Shown here: positions 9,051 to 19,519 of the stretch, piece by piece | Layout: every line of letters starts with the position of its first letter | How positions within the stretch are numbered: the first letter of the stretch is position 1 | From: Colwellia psychrerythraea | GTDB taxonomy: Bacteria; Pseudomonadota; Gammaproteobacteria; Enterobacterales; Alteromonadaceae | Direction: 5' to 3' | Assembly: GCF_000764225.1 (NCBI RefSeq) | Contig: NZ_JQED01000017.1 | Location: 186,001-250,000 of the forward strand | DNA: 64,000 nucleotides | Position numbers and translations under genes: made by a program | The notes under the pieces: model-generated | What the model saw: the letters and a program-made list of their open reading frames with translations, nothing else | What the model was told of the DNA's origin: nothing | Databases searched by the model: none

Positions 9051-10625
9051 CTACTTCGCACTTGCAGCATCAACAGCTGCAGGTTGTACTAAATCACCAG
9101 TATTATTTCCCCAAGCATTACGCTCGTAGGTCACAACTGCCGCTATTTCAGTTTTGGTTAATTGACTACTAAAAGCAGCCATAGCAGGATTTTTCTTACT
9201 GCCGTTAAGTACCATATCTATATGAATTGCAATATCTCCCTTTGCAATTACACTGCCTTTTAGCGCAGGGAATGCTGGAGGTAAACCTGCACCAGTTGGT
9301 TGATGACAAGCAACACAGGCTTTCATATAGACCTTTTCGCCCATAGTCATTAATTCTTCTTGGCTATACACTTTAGTTAAATCCTCGATGACCGCTTTTT
9401 CTATAACTGTTTCTACTGTAGCTTCAACTTTTGTTTTAGTTACAGCGGGCAGGGTTGCATCCTGTGACGTTCCTTCAGCAGAAGAGTTTTCAACAGCAGA
9501 TTTCACGTCAGCGCTTTGCACCAAATCACCGGTATCATTGCCCCAAGCATTTCGTTCATAGGTGACAACTGCGGCTATTTCTTTCAAACTCAATTGTTTG
9601 CCGTAGGCTTGCATACCCGTTCCGGCTTTACCGTTGTAGACAATCTTTATATGATCTTTGATCGTGCCAGTTGTGGTTACAGGACTAGCTTTCAAGGCCG
9701 GGAAGGCTGGGGGTAAGCCTAAGCCTGTTGGTTGATGACAAGCTGAACAATGAGCTGTGTATATTGTTTCGCCTAATTGCATAAGCTCTTCTTTTGACAT
9801 GGAAGCACTTAATGAGGCTTGTTCGGCGCTAGCAGCTTCTGCGATAAGTTGCTTTTGTTCATTCAACCAAGCGTCATAGTCTTTGGTTGATTTTACTTCA
9901 ACAACAATGGGCATAAAGCCATGATCTTTTCCACATAACTCAGCACATTGACCACGGTAGATTCCAGGTTCTTCGACTCGAGTCCATGCTTCATTGATGA
10001 AACCAGGATTAGCATCTTGTTTAACGGCAAAAGCAGGTACCCACCAAGAATGAATGACATCATCAGAGGTGATTAAAAACCTTACTTTTTTATTGGCGGG
10101 GATAACGAGTGGTTTATCAACTTCAAGGAGATAATTTTTACCTTTGACAGCATTATTTTCTAATTGGTTTTGGTATTGTTCGCGGGGAGTGGAAAGGACT
10201 GAGTAATACTCAATATCTTGGTCAAAGTATTTGTAATGCCATTTCCATTGTGAACCGGTTATTTGAATAGTAACATCTGAATTCTCATTGTCTTCCATCG
10301 CTATGAGTGTTTTTGTAGCAGGTATTGCCATGGCGATTAAAATAACAATGGGTATGGCAGTCCATAGAATTTCGACTTTAGTGCTTTCATGAAAGTCAGC
10401 AGGTTTTACACCCTTAGATCTTCTGTGAAAAGCAATCGACCAAAACATGGCACCAAAAACTAACACACCGATTGCAGTACAAATATAGAGTACCAGCATA
10501 TGCAAATCATATACTTCTCTACTAACGGCAGTGACCCCTTTAGTCAAATTTAACTGTGTCTCTGCCCAGGTTGAATTGGTAAATAGTGTTACCAACACTA
10601 GCCAAGTTAGCTTATGTTTCCCCAC
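9051..10625 (-). CDS. coxB: Cytochrome c oxidase subunit II with two fused cytochrome c domains
   Basis: Subunit II of a caa3-type oxidase. A signal peptide (GKHKLTWLVLVTLFTNSTWA) and two membrane helices are followed by the cupredoxin domain with the CuA site CAELCGKDHGFM. Two cytochrome c domains then follow, each with CxxCH (HCSACHQP and ACVACHQP). These two domains are clear duplicates: both contain PTGxGLPPAFPALK and end in EIAAVVTYERNAWGNxTGDLVQ. I chose GTG at 10625 because AGGAGA lies 6 bases upstream and the signal peptide then starts at once; an ATG at 10679 would add 18 residues without a good site. Most caaa3-like subunits carry one such domain. First gene of the operon. Confidence 0.93.
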   Translation of the reverse strand: MGKHKLTWLVLVTLFTNSTWAETQLNLTKGVTAVSREVYDLHMLVLYICTAIGVLVFGAMFWSIAFHRRSKGVKPADFHESTKVEILWTAIPIVILIAMAIPATKTLIAMEDNENSDVTIQITGSQWKWHYKYFDQDIEYYSVLSTPREQYQNQLENNAVKGKNYLLEVDKPLVIPANKKVRFLITSDDVIHSWWVPAFAVKQDANPGFINEAWTRVEEPGIYRGQCAELCGKDHGFMPIVVEVKSTKDYDAWLNEQKQLIAEAASAEQASLSASMSKEELMQLGETIYTAHCSACHQPTGLGLPPAFPALKASPVTTTGTIKDHIKIVYNGKAGTGMQAYGKQLSLKEIAAVVTYERNAWGNDTGDLVQSADVKSAVENSSAEGTSQDATLPAVTKTKVEATVETVIEKAVIEDLTKVYSQEELMTMGEKVYMKACVACHQPTGAGLPPAFPALKGSVIAKGDIAIHIDMVLNGSKKNPAMAAFSSQLTKTEIAAVVTYERNAWGNNTGDLVQPAAVDAASAK

Positions 10626-11143
10626 ACGGCATCTCCTCTTTTCAATGATAGAGAACAGATGTGCAGCAATGTACTTCATAACTCACTGAACTGAATATCT
10701 GTTGTTGTTATTATTTTTATCAACTAACAAGAGCTCGGTTTAGCCACGGCTTCGCGATGTAGAACGGTTCATGACGAATATACTGATACCATTTGGTATT
10801 TAGCCAGAGATCAGGTTAATTATCGACGTGAATTAGTAATCAGTCACTGCAAAATGTGTAAGTGAACTAGTGTGACAGGATTAGAACATTGACGTCTTTT
10901 TATTCTTATTATGTTCGTTTTGTATGCGTTACTACTTATAGAATTACGCTAAAAATTGATCTAGGTCAAATTTTTTATCTCATTGAAATAGTAAAAAAGT
11001 CATTTAATTCAATGGAGTAATAGCTCTAAAGAGAGTGTGAGCTATGCTGTGGCTAGCTTTTATTGAATTTACTGTCGGGATTTGAAAAAAAAGAAAATTT
11101 ATAAAAATTGAGAAGTAAAATATATTTAAGGCGAAAATAGAAA
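10626..11143. other. Intergenic region upstream of coxB
   Basis: About 520 bases without a supportable gene. It should hold the cox promoter and contains the FNR-like site at 10956-10969. I could not pick a single convincing -35/-10 pair. The part nearest lexA (11020-11140) is very A/T-rich. Confidence 0.6.
10956..10969. promoter_or_regulatory. FNR-like site upstream of the cox operon
   Basis: TTGAT-CTAG-GTCAA matches the FNR/ANR consensus TTGAT-N4-ATCAA at nine of ten defined positions. It lies about 330 bases upstream of coxB, in an otherwise AT-rich region. Repression of an aerobic oxidase by an FNR-type regulator would make sense, but the distance to the true promoter is unknown. Confidence 0.5.
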
Positions 11144-11192
11144 CGCCATATCAATCACGCAATCTATATATATATAGCAATGTAATATGGCG
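11144..11192 (-). terminator. Possible lexA terminator
   Basis: Outer arms CGCCATAT / ATATGGCG enclose an AT-rich interior that includes the palindrome CTATATATATATAG. On the minus strand, downstream of the lexA stop, the stem is followed by TTTCTATTTT. The long, partly paired loop makes this less certain than the other terminators in the window. Confidence 0.5.
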
Positions 11193-11215
11193 AATAAGGG
11201 ATCGTATTAATAGAA

Positions 11216-11851
11216 TTACATCCAACGACCACTTCGAATAATACCAACGGCAATACCTTCAATATTAAACTCTTGATTAGCTAAATCGACTTTAATAGGA
11301 GAGAACTCTTCATTTTCGGCATGTAAATAGACAACATTACCTTCACGTTTAAAACGTTTTACCGTGACGTCACTTTCAACGCGGGCAACAACAACTTGTC
11401 CATTTTGTACATCGGTTGTTTGATGAACAGCGAGTAAGTCACCATCTAAAATGCCGATATCCTTCATGCTTTCGCCATTTACGCGTAAAAGATAATCAGC
11501 AGCAGGATGGAATAAGCTACCATCCATTTTATAATGCTCTTCGATATGCTCTTGCGCCAATATGGGTTCGCCCGCAGCGACACGTCCTATCAATGGCAAA
11601 CCTTCCTCTTCAAGTATCTCCTCAACTAGGCGAATACCACGAGAAGTGCCGGCAAGCATTTCAATGTAACCTTTTTTTGCTAACGCTTTTAAATGCTCTT
11701 CGGCAGCATTGGCTGATTTGAAACCAAAAAAATTAGCGATTTCAGCACGCGTAGGTGGCATACCCGTATCTTGGATCTTATCTTTGATTAAATCATAAAT
11801 TTGTTGCTGTCGTTTAGTTAGCGGTCGTAATTCGGTAGTTGAGTCTATCAT
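11216..11851 (-). CDS. lexA: SOS repressor LexA
   Basis: Self-cleaving repressor of the DNA damage response. The N-terminal winged helix begins with [18 protein letters not shown] and contains [23 protein letters not shown]. The Ala-Gly cleavage site is in [11 protein letters not shown] near residue 90; the catalytic Ser is in [11 protein letters not shown] and the catalytic Lys in VTVKRFKR. Compared with E. coli LexA there are about eight extra residues at the N-terminus (MIDSTTEL). Two SOS boxes directly upstream show autoregulation. Confidence 0.97.
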   Translation of the reverse strand: MIDSTTELRPLTKRQQQIYDLIKDKIQDTGMPPTRAEIANFFGFKSANAAEEHLKALAKKGYIEMLAGTSRGIRLVEEILEEEGLPLIGRVAAGEPILAQEHIEEHYKMDGSLFHPAADYLLRVNGESMKDIGILDGDLLAVHQTTDVQNGQVVVARVESDVTVKRFKREGNVVYLHAENEEFSPIKVDLANQEFNIEGIAVGIIRSGRWM

Positions 11852-11860
11852 AGCTTTAGC

Positions 11861-11876
11861 CTGTAAATTTACACAG
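11861..11876. promoter_or_regulatory. LexA (SOS) box, proximal
   Basis: CTGTAAATTTACACAG fits the CTG-N10-CAG core of the gammaproteobacterial SOS box with an A/T-rich centre. It ends 10 bases upstream of the lexA start codon. Its start is 21 bases from that of the second box, about two helical turns, so two dimers could bind the same face. Confidence 0.88.
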
Positions 11877-11881
11877 TATTA

Positions 11882-11897
11882 CTGGTAGTATATACAG
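11882..11897. promoter_or_regulatory. LexA (SOS) box, distal
   Basis: CTGGTAGTATATACAG matches CTG-N10-CAG and keeps the TATATACAG half of the consensus perfectly. It lies between lexA and hutD, which is also on the minus strand and ends 8 bases beyond the box. Tandem boxes as in E. coli lexA. Confidence 0.85.
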
Positions 11898-11904
11898 CTA
11901 GGCT

Positions 11905-12510
11905 TTAAAGGCAAGCTTTTACTTTCAGGGTGATGACAATCATATTCTTACCAAAAATCGTAGTATCTGCGACGTGATCATTTGTGGAGGTACTGTTAGG
12001 TTGATATTTGATAAGGTGTTCAACAGGGACAGATAACTCGTCATTTTGAGACGTAGAAATAATTATGTCGTCAGTTAAGCTATAGGCGAAAAGTAGACTA
12101 CCTGCTGTCAATTTAACAGTCACACTTTGTTGCCTAAGGTAGCAGTTCACTATAGGTGTAAAGGTACGCTGGTTAGTCATAATGTTGAAGTCTCTAATTC
12201 CGCCATTAACTAAAGCGCCATGTGTATTATTACCGCCATCAAAGCGAGCGATATCGAGTAAGTTAGTTAATTCATCAACATCACCATTACCGTGATCTAA
12301 TATTAAACCTTCACCTTCAATGAGTACTAAATTACGTTGATAACCAGCAAAGTTTGAAAACTGACCATCATTAACCACACTAGCAATACTTAAGCGCCAA
12401 TCAAATTTATCTAAAGTACCCCCATTACTAATAGCTAATTCAGTGGTATGGCCTAAACCATTTTTCCATGGGATTGTTTTAAAGTTTTCAGGAGAGAATA
12501 GAGTAAGCAT
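11905..12510 (-). CDS. hutD: HutD-family protein
   Basis: HutD is a cupin-like protein linked to histidine degradation in other bacteria, proposed to limit flux through the pathway. The N-terminal signature FKTIPWKNGLGHTTELAI, followed by FDWRLSIASVVNDGQFSNFAGYQRNLVLIEGEG, is typical. Length 201 residues fits. No other hut gene is present here, so the link to histidine use rests on the family alone. A good ribosome site (GAAGG, about 6 bases) precedes the ATG. The gene reads toward lexA; the SOS boxes sit between them. Confidence 0.85.
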   Translation of the reverse strand: MLTLFSPENFKTIPWKNGLGHTTELAISNGGTLDKFDWRLSIASVVNDGQFSNFAGYQRNLVLIEGEGLILDHGNGDVDELTNLLDIARFDGGNNTHGALVNGGIRDFNIMTNQRTFTPIVNCYLRQQSVTVKLTAGSLLFAYSLTDDIIISTSQNDELSVPVEHLIKYQPNSTSTNDHVADTTIFGKNMIVITLKVKACL

Positions 12511-12561
12511 GGTGACCTTCAGTATAATTTTTTGACATATTACTTAGGGGCTGTAGATCTT

Positions 12562-12580
12562 TCAAGGTTGTTTACCTTGA
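12562..12580. repeat. Short inverted repeat in the hutD-thiC intergenic region
   Basis: TCAAGGT-TGTTT-ACCTTGA, a perfect 7-bp inverted repeat about 50 bases upstream of hutD. It could be an operator for hutD or a weak hairpin; no terminator tail follows it. Confidence 0.4.
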
Positions 12581-12700
12581 TTGTCGTAGATTCATGCCTA
12601 GCTTTATATTACTCGTGACATTAGCACTTGCTATGCGAGCAGAGCTCACGGTAGAATCTAACTGCGTTATCTAAATTCTAATGAGGATTAGTAAGCGCAA

Positions 12701-12785
12701 CACTTGTCGGAGTGCCAAAGGCTGAGATCGCGAAAGCGGGATCCGTAAAACCTGATCAGATTAATATCTGCGTAGGAAACAAGAG
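12701..12785 (+). ncRNA. TPP riboswitch (THI element)
   Basis: Leader element that senses thiamine pyrophosphate and controls the thi operon. The conserved core is visible: GGAGTGCC, then GGCTGAGATCGCGAAAGCGGGATCC with its variable P3 arm, ACCTGATCAGATTAATATCTGCGTAGGAAACAAG with the hallmark CTGAT and GCGTAGGAA. The closing P1 stem pairs CTTGT (12703-12707) with ACAAG (12779-12783). It lies 150 bases upstream of thiC. Confidence 0.95.
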
Positions 12786-12835
12786 AGAGTAATTAAGCCA
12801 TTGTGCTTAGCTTTTCAGCATACTCTTTTTGCCTC

Positions 12836-12861
12836 TTTTTAACTAAAAAACTAGTTAAAAA
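12836..12861 (+). promoter_or_regulatory. Hairpin in the TPP riboswitch expression platform
   Basis: A perfect 10-bp inverted repeat (TTTTTAACTA / TAGTTAAAAA) with a 6-base loop lies between the aptamer and thiC, followed after about 10 bases by T-rich sequence (12871-12885). It may be the switching element. It is A/T-rich and lacks a GC core, so control could instead act at translation or by another terminator. Confidence 0.5.
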
Positions 12862-12904
12862 AACTCCGCCTATTTTTATTTTTTTCTTGCTTTTATACCA
12901 ATAA

Positions 12905-14923
<2,019 letters not shown>

Positions 14924-14936
14924 ATACGGCGGATAA

Positions 14937-16136
14937 ATGATGAATATTGCCATTGTTGGCGCGGGATTGATGGGGCGGTTACTCGCCCTGTCTTTACTCC
15001 GAGGTGAATGGCTAGGATCTAAGCAGTCAGAAAAGGTAAGTATCACGTTATTTGATAAGGATAATAAGCTCGCCTGCAACAGTGCTGCATATGCGGCCGC
15101 AGGTTTATTAACGCCTTTAGGCGAGTCACTTCATTGTGAGCCTAACATTGTGACTATGGGGTTTGAGTCATTAAGTTTATGGCCTGCGTTGCTCGATAGC
15201 TTGGATGAATATACTTTTTTTCAGCAAGCTGGCGCCATCATGGTAAGCCATGAGCAGGATAAAGGTGACTATCAACGTTTTGTTAGACACCTTGGCAACA
15301 ATTACCCAGAACATGAGCAATATGTCCTAAACCGTACTCAATTACTTGAGCTAGAGCCTGAAATAGGGCGAAGCTTTAATCAAGGTTTATACTTACCTCA
15401 AGAAGGGCAGCTTGGTAACCGTCGTTTGTTGATTGCTTTACGTAAACAGCTCGAAAAAGAAGGTGAGTACTGTAATGGCGTTAACTCACTAAACTGGTTA
15501 AGTGAGTGTCAGGTAGTTGCTATTGATAATGCTGGTCTTAGCAGTAAGGTCAGTTATCAACAGTGCGGCATCAATTGTAGCCAATCATTTGATTTAGTAA
15601 TTGATTGTCGAGGTACTGGCGCAAGTAGTAAAAATAGTCACAGTGCTTGTGCCCCTTTGAATGATTTGCGATCAGTACGTGGAGAGCTCTTTCAACTTAT
15701 TGCTCCTGAGGTGAATATCTCAAGACCAATCCGTTTGATGCATCCTAGGTATCAGCTTTATATTGCGCCAAAACAAAAAGGTTTTTATGTCGTTGGTGCC
15801 ACTGAAATAGAGAGCGACGATGATGCACCGATGACGGTGCGCTCAGCAATGGAGTTATTGAGCGCAGCGTATAGCGTGCACCCCGGATTTGCTGAAGCCA
15901 ATATTCGTCAACACGTTAGTCAGTGCCGGCCAGTCTTTAGTGATAATCAACCGAAAATCACTCGCAAGGGTAGTTTAATACAAGTAAACGGTTTATTTCG
16001 TCATGGATTTTTAATTGCCCCAGTAGTACTTAAGCAGGTGTTAACACTGGTTAATAACCAGATAAATAAGAGCAATGATAACTTGCCTTACAGTGATTAT
16101 TTAGACACTGAGCAAGAGCAAGAAGAGGTGATTTAA
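14937..16136 (+). CDS. thiO: Glycine oxidase ThiO (FAD-dependent)
   Basis: D-amino-acid-oxidase-family flavoenzyme that oxidises glycine to iminoacetate/dehydroglycine for thiazole formation, the oxygen-dependent alternative to ThiH. The FAD-binding IAIVGAGLMGRLLALSLL starts at residue 3. AAYAAAGLLTPLGES and the C-terminal YVVGATEIE and NGLFRHGFLIAP segments are typical of ThiO. There are two adjacent ATG codons. It overlaps thiS by one base, showing tight coupling. Its presence in the thiS-thiG cluster supports the ThiO call over a general DAO. Confidence 0.9.
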   Translation: MMNIAIVGAGLMGRLLALSLLRGEWLGSKQSEKVSITLFDKDNKLACNSAAYAAAGLLTPLGESLHCEPNIVTMGFESLSLWPALLDSLDEYTFFQQAGAIMVSHEQDKGDYQRFVRHLGNNYPEHEQYVLNRTQLLELEPEIGRSFNQGLYLPQEGQLGNRRLLIALRKQLEKEGEYCNGVNSLNWLSECQVVAIDNAGLSSKVSYQQCGINCSQSFDLVIDCRGTGASSKNSHSACAPLNDLRSVRGELFQLIAPEVNISRPIRLMHPRYQLYIAPKQKGFYVVGATEIESDDDAPMTVRSAMELLSAAYSVHPGFAEANIRQHVSQCRPVFSDNQPKITRKGSLIQVNGLFRHGFLIAPVVLKQVLTLVNNQINKSNDNLPYSDYLDTEQEQEEVI

Positions 16137-16348
16137 TGAATATTCACATTAATGGAAAAGCTTACTCGTTAAGCAATGAAGTACATATTAGTGTTAGCTC
16201 TGCTCTAACGTTACATTTTATCGAACCGCAACAAAGTACTTTTGCTGTGGCACTTAATGGTGACTTTGTTGGTAAAGCAGATTATGACACTACGTTAGTA
16301 AAAAATGGTGATAGCCTTGATGTGTTATTGCCAATACAAGGAGGTTAA
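16136..16348 (+). CDS. thiS: Sulfur carrier protein ThiS
   Basis: Small ubiquitin-like protein that carries thiocarboxylate sulfur to ThiG. It has the beta-grasp pattern and ends in the obligatory Gly-Gly (VLLPIQGG). Length 70 residues. ATG overlaps the thiO stop and its own TAA overlaps an ATG of thiG. ThiF, which would activate the terminal Gly, is not in this window. Confidence 0.93.
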   Translation: MNIHINGKAYSLSNEVHISVSSALTLHFIEPQQSTFAVALNGDFVGKADYDTTLVKNGDSLDVLLPIQGG

Positions 16349-16350
16349 TG

Positions 16351-17145
16351 ATGGCACTTAACATCTATGGACAGCAGCTTAATAGTCGCTTGCTGATCGG
16401 CAGTGCGCTTTATCCGTCGCCACAGGTGATGAAGCAGGCCATACTTGCGAGCGGCTCACAAGTAGTAACCCTTTCACTTAAACGTCAAAACCCAGCAGAA
16501 AAATCTGGGCAACAAATATGGCGTTACTTGCAAGAAGTTGTCGCTGAAGTTAATGGTCACTTATTGCCCAATACTGCCGGTTGTAAAACGGCAAAAGAAG
16601 CGATTACCTTGGCAGAAATGAGTCGAGAAATTTTTCAAACCAATTGGATTAAGCTCGAAGTGATTGGCGATGATTACAATTTGCAGCCTGATCCTATTGA
16701 GTTACTCAATGCCACTGAGCAGTTGATCAATGATGGTTTTAACGTATTGCCCTATTGCACCGATGATTTAGTGCTTTGTCAGCGATTATATGACTTAGGT
16801 TGTCAGGTGATCATGCCGTGGGCTTCACCAATCGGCACGGGTAAGGGACTAATGAATCCTTATAATTTAGAAACCATTCGTTTGCGTTTACCTGATGCCA
16901 CCTTAATTTTAGATGCTGGCATTGGTAAACCGTCCGATGCGTGTTTGGCGATGGAAATGGGCTATGACGGTGTATTGTTAAATAGTGCGGTTGCCTTGGC
17001 AGATAATCCGGTATTGATGGCAAAAGCCTTTGGACAAGCATTGCAAGCAGGTGAGCAAGGGTATGTCGCGGGAATTATGGAACAAAGACAAACGGCACAC
17101 CCATCTACGCCAACACTCGACACGCCTTTTTGGCACCAGAATTAA
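16351..17145 (+). CDS. thiG: Thiazole synthase ThiG
   Basis: TIM-barrel enzyme that condenses deoxyxylulose phosphate, dehydroglycine and ThiS thiocarboxylate into the thiazole phosphate. The Schiff-base Lys lies in [41 protein letters not shown] and [11 protein letters not shown] are the family phosphate and substrate motifs. Two ATGs occur in tandem; I favour 16351 because AGGAGG ends 6 bases before it and only 3 before the one at 16348. A Met-start difference of one residue is trivial. Confidence 0.96.
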   Translation: MALNIYGQQLNSRLLIGSALYPSPQVMKQAILASGSQVVTLSLKRQNPAEKSGQQIWRYLQEVVAEVNGHLLPNTAGCKTAKEAITLAEMSREIFQTNWIKLEVIGDDYNLQPDPIELLNATEQLINDGFNVLPYCTDDLVLCQRLYDLGCQVIMPWASPIGTGKGLMNPYNLETIRLRLPDATLILDAGIGKPSDACLAMEMGYDGVLLNSAVALADNPVLMAKAFGQALQAGEQGYVAGIMEQRQTAHPSTPTLDTPFWHQN

Positions 17146-17155
17146 ATTACTTATT

Positions 17156-17239
17156 GCTGTGATGTCAAATTAAGGCGTCAAAAGTACTCATTGACTAGCG
17201 TCAACTCCGTGCTATTTCCTTGTAATTGGACATCACAGC
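17156..17239. repeat. Long-range inverted repeat between thiG and thiDE
   Basis: GCTGTGATGTC (17156-17166) is exactly complementary to GACATCACAGC (17229-17239), and pairing can extend inward by four more base pairs (AATT/AATT) after one mismatch. The enclosed bases are pyrimidine-rich. It fills most of the thiG-thiDE gap and would form a stable RNA stem there. It could slow processing or decouple expression of thiDE; no uridine run follows, so it is not a clear terminator. Confidence 0.55.
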
Positions 17240-17291
17240 TTCAATTAATGTAATTCATTTTATCGTTATTGAATGAAAGAAGATTAAATTG

Positions 17292-18905
17292 ATGACAGAC
17301 AATATTAAGAAAAAGCCGATAATCTGGACCATTTCGGGTAGTGATTGTTCTGGTGGTGCAGGTATTGCTGCCGATATTAAAACGGGGCATGGTTTGGGGG
17401 TGGAAGTGTGTCACTTGATTACCGCCAATACTGTGCAAAATTCGCATCAACTATTATCAGTAAATGCCATTTCGGTTGAGCTTTTACAGCAACAAGCTGC
17501 AATACTCATGGATGATAAACCACCATCGGTCATCAAAATCGGTTTAGTCGCTAACGTAGAGCAAGTGCAGTGGTTAGCTCAGTTTATTGAACAGACAAAA
17601 AAGCTAATACCCCACTTAATTAGTGTTTATGATCCTGTTGGTCAAGCTAGCGTTGGTGGAAGTTTAAGCACTATTACCATAGAGCAACTAACGCCTTTAT
17701 TACAGAAAGTTGATGTGCTTACGCCTAATTTAATGGAAGCGAAAAACTTAGCGAACTTCGATGGTTTAACGGATGAAAAATGCGTTGAGGTGCTTGCGGA
17801 TAAAATCCATCAAGGCTTTGCTATTAACAGCATTATCGTTAAAGGAGGGCATAGTCAGGGTGATGATAGCTATGCGACGGATTACTGTCTCCACCAATTA
17901 AATCAGCTAAATGGCAAGCAAGATAATCAAGATAAAACGAAAACATCGATTAGTTATCAGTTAAGTGCGCGGCGTATAATAAGTCATTATAGTCACGGTG
18001 GCGGCTGTAGTTATGCCAGCGCATTAGCCAGTTTTCTCGCGCAAGGTTATTTGATACGTGATGCCTTTACGTTAGCGAAGGCATTTATCAGCCAAGGCTT
18101 GAGCATGAGTAAACAAGTAAGTGAATTACACGGTCATCAATATTATGGTGCGTTTGAACAATTAGGTTGGCCAAGTAATGCTGAATGTTTTCCTCAAGTT
18201 ATTGATAAGCTCAGTCAGCAATATGAGAATTTACCCGCCTTTAATTCACTCGATTTAGCAGAAAAAAAACTTGGCCTTTATCCGGTAATCGATTCACTAT
18301 ATTGGTTAGAGCGCTTGTTACCCTTAGGTTTAGAGATAATTCAGTTACGGGTAAAAAACTTGGCTGAAAATGAACTAGAGCAAGTTATTATTACCGCCGT
18401 CGCACTGGCAAAAAAATATAATACGCGTTTGTTTATCAATGATTATTGGCAACTAGCGATTAAACATGGTGCATATGGCGTTCATATTGGTCAAGAAGAC
18501 TTGCAAGATGCTGACTTAGCGGTGATTCAACAATCGGGAATACGTCTAGGTATCAGTACCCATGGTTGTTATGAATTTTTATCAGCACAGCGATTGCAAC
18601 CATCATACTTAGCCATTGGCGCAATTTTTCCTACGAAAACTAAAGACATGACAGGGCAAATTCAAGGCATTGAAAATTTGAAACAGGTGTTATCCTTACG
18701 CCCTGAACATAATAATAAAATACCTGTGGTTGCTATCGGTGGTATAAATCTTGAGCGTGCGCCAGAAGTTATTGCTACAGGCGTAGAGAGTATTGCGGTA
18801 GTGACTGCAATAACTGAAGCTGAGAGCTCACATGGTCTTTCACCTGAGCAAGCTGCCGCCTGTTTTCAAGACCTTTGTATAAAACCAGCTAGTCTTTGTA
18901 TATGA
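17292..18905 (+). CDS. thiDE: Bifunctional HMP(-P) kinase / thiamine phosphate synthase (ThiD-ThiE fusion)
   Basis: Two consecutive enzymes in one chain. Residues 1-270 are the ribokinase-like ThiD domain: ISGSDCSGGAGIAADIKT at the start, the PVGQAS segment, and the anion-hole HGGGCSYASALA with the catalytic Cys. From about residue 320 the ThiE barrel appears: LPLGLEIIQLRVKN, LFINDYWQLAIKHGAYGVHIGQEDL, LAIGAIFPTKTKD and the phosphate-binding AIGGINLERAPEV. Together they phosphorylate HMP-P and join it to thiazole phosphate. ATG at 17292 preferred over TTG at 17289. The usual HGTGC of ThiD is changed to HGGGC here. Confidence 0.94.
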   Translation: MTDNIKKKPIIWTISGSDCSGGAGIAADIKTGHGLGVEVCHLITANTVQNSHQLLSVNAISVELLQQQAAILMDDKPPSVIKIGLVANVEQVQWLAQFIEQTKKLIPHLISVYDPVGQASVGGSLSTITIEQLTPLLQKVDVLTPNLMEAKNLANFDGLTDEKCVEVLADKIHQGFAINSIIVKGGHSQGDDSYATDYCLHQLNQLNGKQDNQDKTKTSISYQLSARRIISHYSHGGGCSYASALASFLAQGYLIRDAFTLAKAFISQGLSMSKQVSELHGHQYYGAFEQLGWPSNAECFPQVIDKLSQQYENLPAFNSLDLAEKKLGLYPVIDSLYWLERLLPLGLEIIQLRVKNLAENELEQVIITAVALAKKYNTRLFINDYWQLAIKHGAYGVHIGQEDLQDADLAVIQQSGIRLGISTHGCYEFLSAQRLQPSYLAIGAIFPTKTKDMTGQIQGIENLKQVLSLRPEHNNKIPVVAIGGINLERAPEVIATGVESIAVVTAITEAESSHGLSPEQAAACFQDLCIKPASLCI

Positions 18906-18936
18906 TGACTTTCACGAATATGAGTTAAGGAAAATA

Positions 18937-19398
18937 ATGAAAGTGTTAGAGAATAAAATACCGCCGCCTTTAGTGGGCTTATTGATTGCCCTAGGGATGT
19001 GGGGGATAAGTACAATAACACCTGTTATCTTATTAACAAGTACGGTAAAAATTTCATTAGTTGTAGCCTTTATGGCTGTCGGGACATTCTTTGATCTTGC
19101 TGGCGTCATCTCTTTTCGAATGGCGAAAACAACGGTGAATCCGTTAAAACCTAACACGGCTAGCTCCTTAGTCACATCTGGTATTTATCAAGTGACCCGT
19201 AATCCCATGTATGTAGGCTTTGTTGCTTTTTTATTGGCTTGGGCAAGCTTCTTAGGTTCGGTGTGGGGACTCATTTTAATTCCGCTGTATATACTTTATA
19301 TTCAACGATTTCAGATAGTGCCAGAAGAAAGGGCGCTAACAGCATTGTTTAAAGAAGAGTTTATCCAGTATAAAGCCAAGGTCCGGCCTTGGTTATAA
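18937..19398 (+). CDS. Isoprenylcysteine/phospholipid methyltransferase-like membrane protein
   Basis: A 153-residue integral membrane protein with four to five helices and the C-terminal signature of the ICMT/PEMT family: VTSGIYQVTRNPMYVGF, in which the RNPMY segment and later the Glu pair (VPEERALTALFKEEF) line the SAM pocket. It is presumed to methylate a small or lipid-like substrate at the membrane. It follows thiDE by 31 bases and may be co-transcribed, but nothing links it to thiamine. A strong terminator follows. Confidence 0.8.
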   Translation: MKVLENKIPPPLVGLLIALGMWGISTITPVILLTSTVKISLVVAFMAVGTFFDLAGVISFRMAKTTVNPLKPNTASSLVTSGIYQVTRNPMYVGFVAFLLAWASFLGSVWGLILIPLYILYIQRFQIVPEERALTALFKEEFIQYKAKVRPWL

Positions 19399-19454
19399 TG
19401 GTTGAGTGTTACGAATAAAGCTAAGGTTTAGAAAATAGTATTACTTATGAAGAG

Positions 19455-19490
19455 AAAAAGGGGAAATACCCTATGGTATTTCCCCTTTTT
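19455..19490. terminator. Bidirectional Rho-independent terminator
   Basis: A perfect 16-bp stem (AAAAAGGGGAAATACC / GGTATTTCCCCTTTTT) with loop CTAT lies between the convergent methyltransferase and carbonic anhydrase genes. It ends in a T run on both strands, so it can serve both transcripts. Confidence 0.95.
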
Positions 19491-19519
19491 GTTATGCATT
19501 GCTTGTAGTCAATGAAGAC

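Noticed and set aside
11164-11177. CTATATATATATAG as an extra LexA site
   Set aside because: Lacks the CTG/CAG ends and lies downstream of lexA; probably the terminator loop.
11416-11721. Open frame opposite lexA
   Set aside because: Shadow of lexA; no start site or family match.
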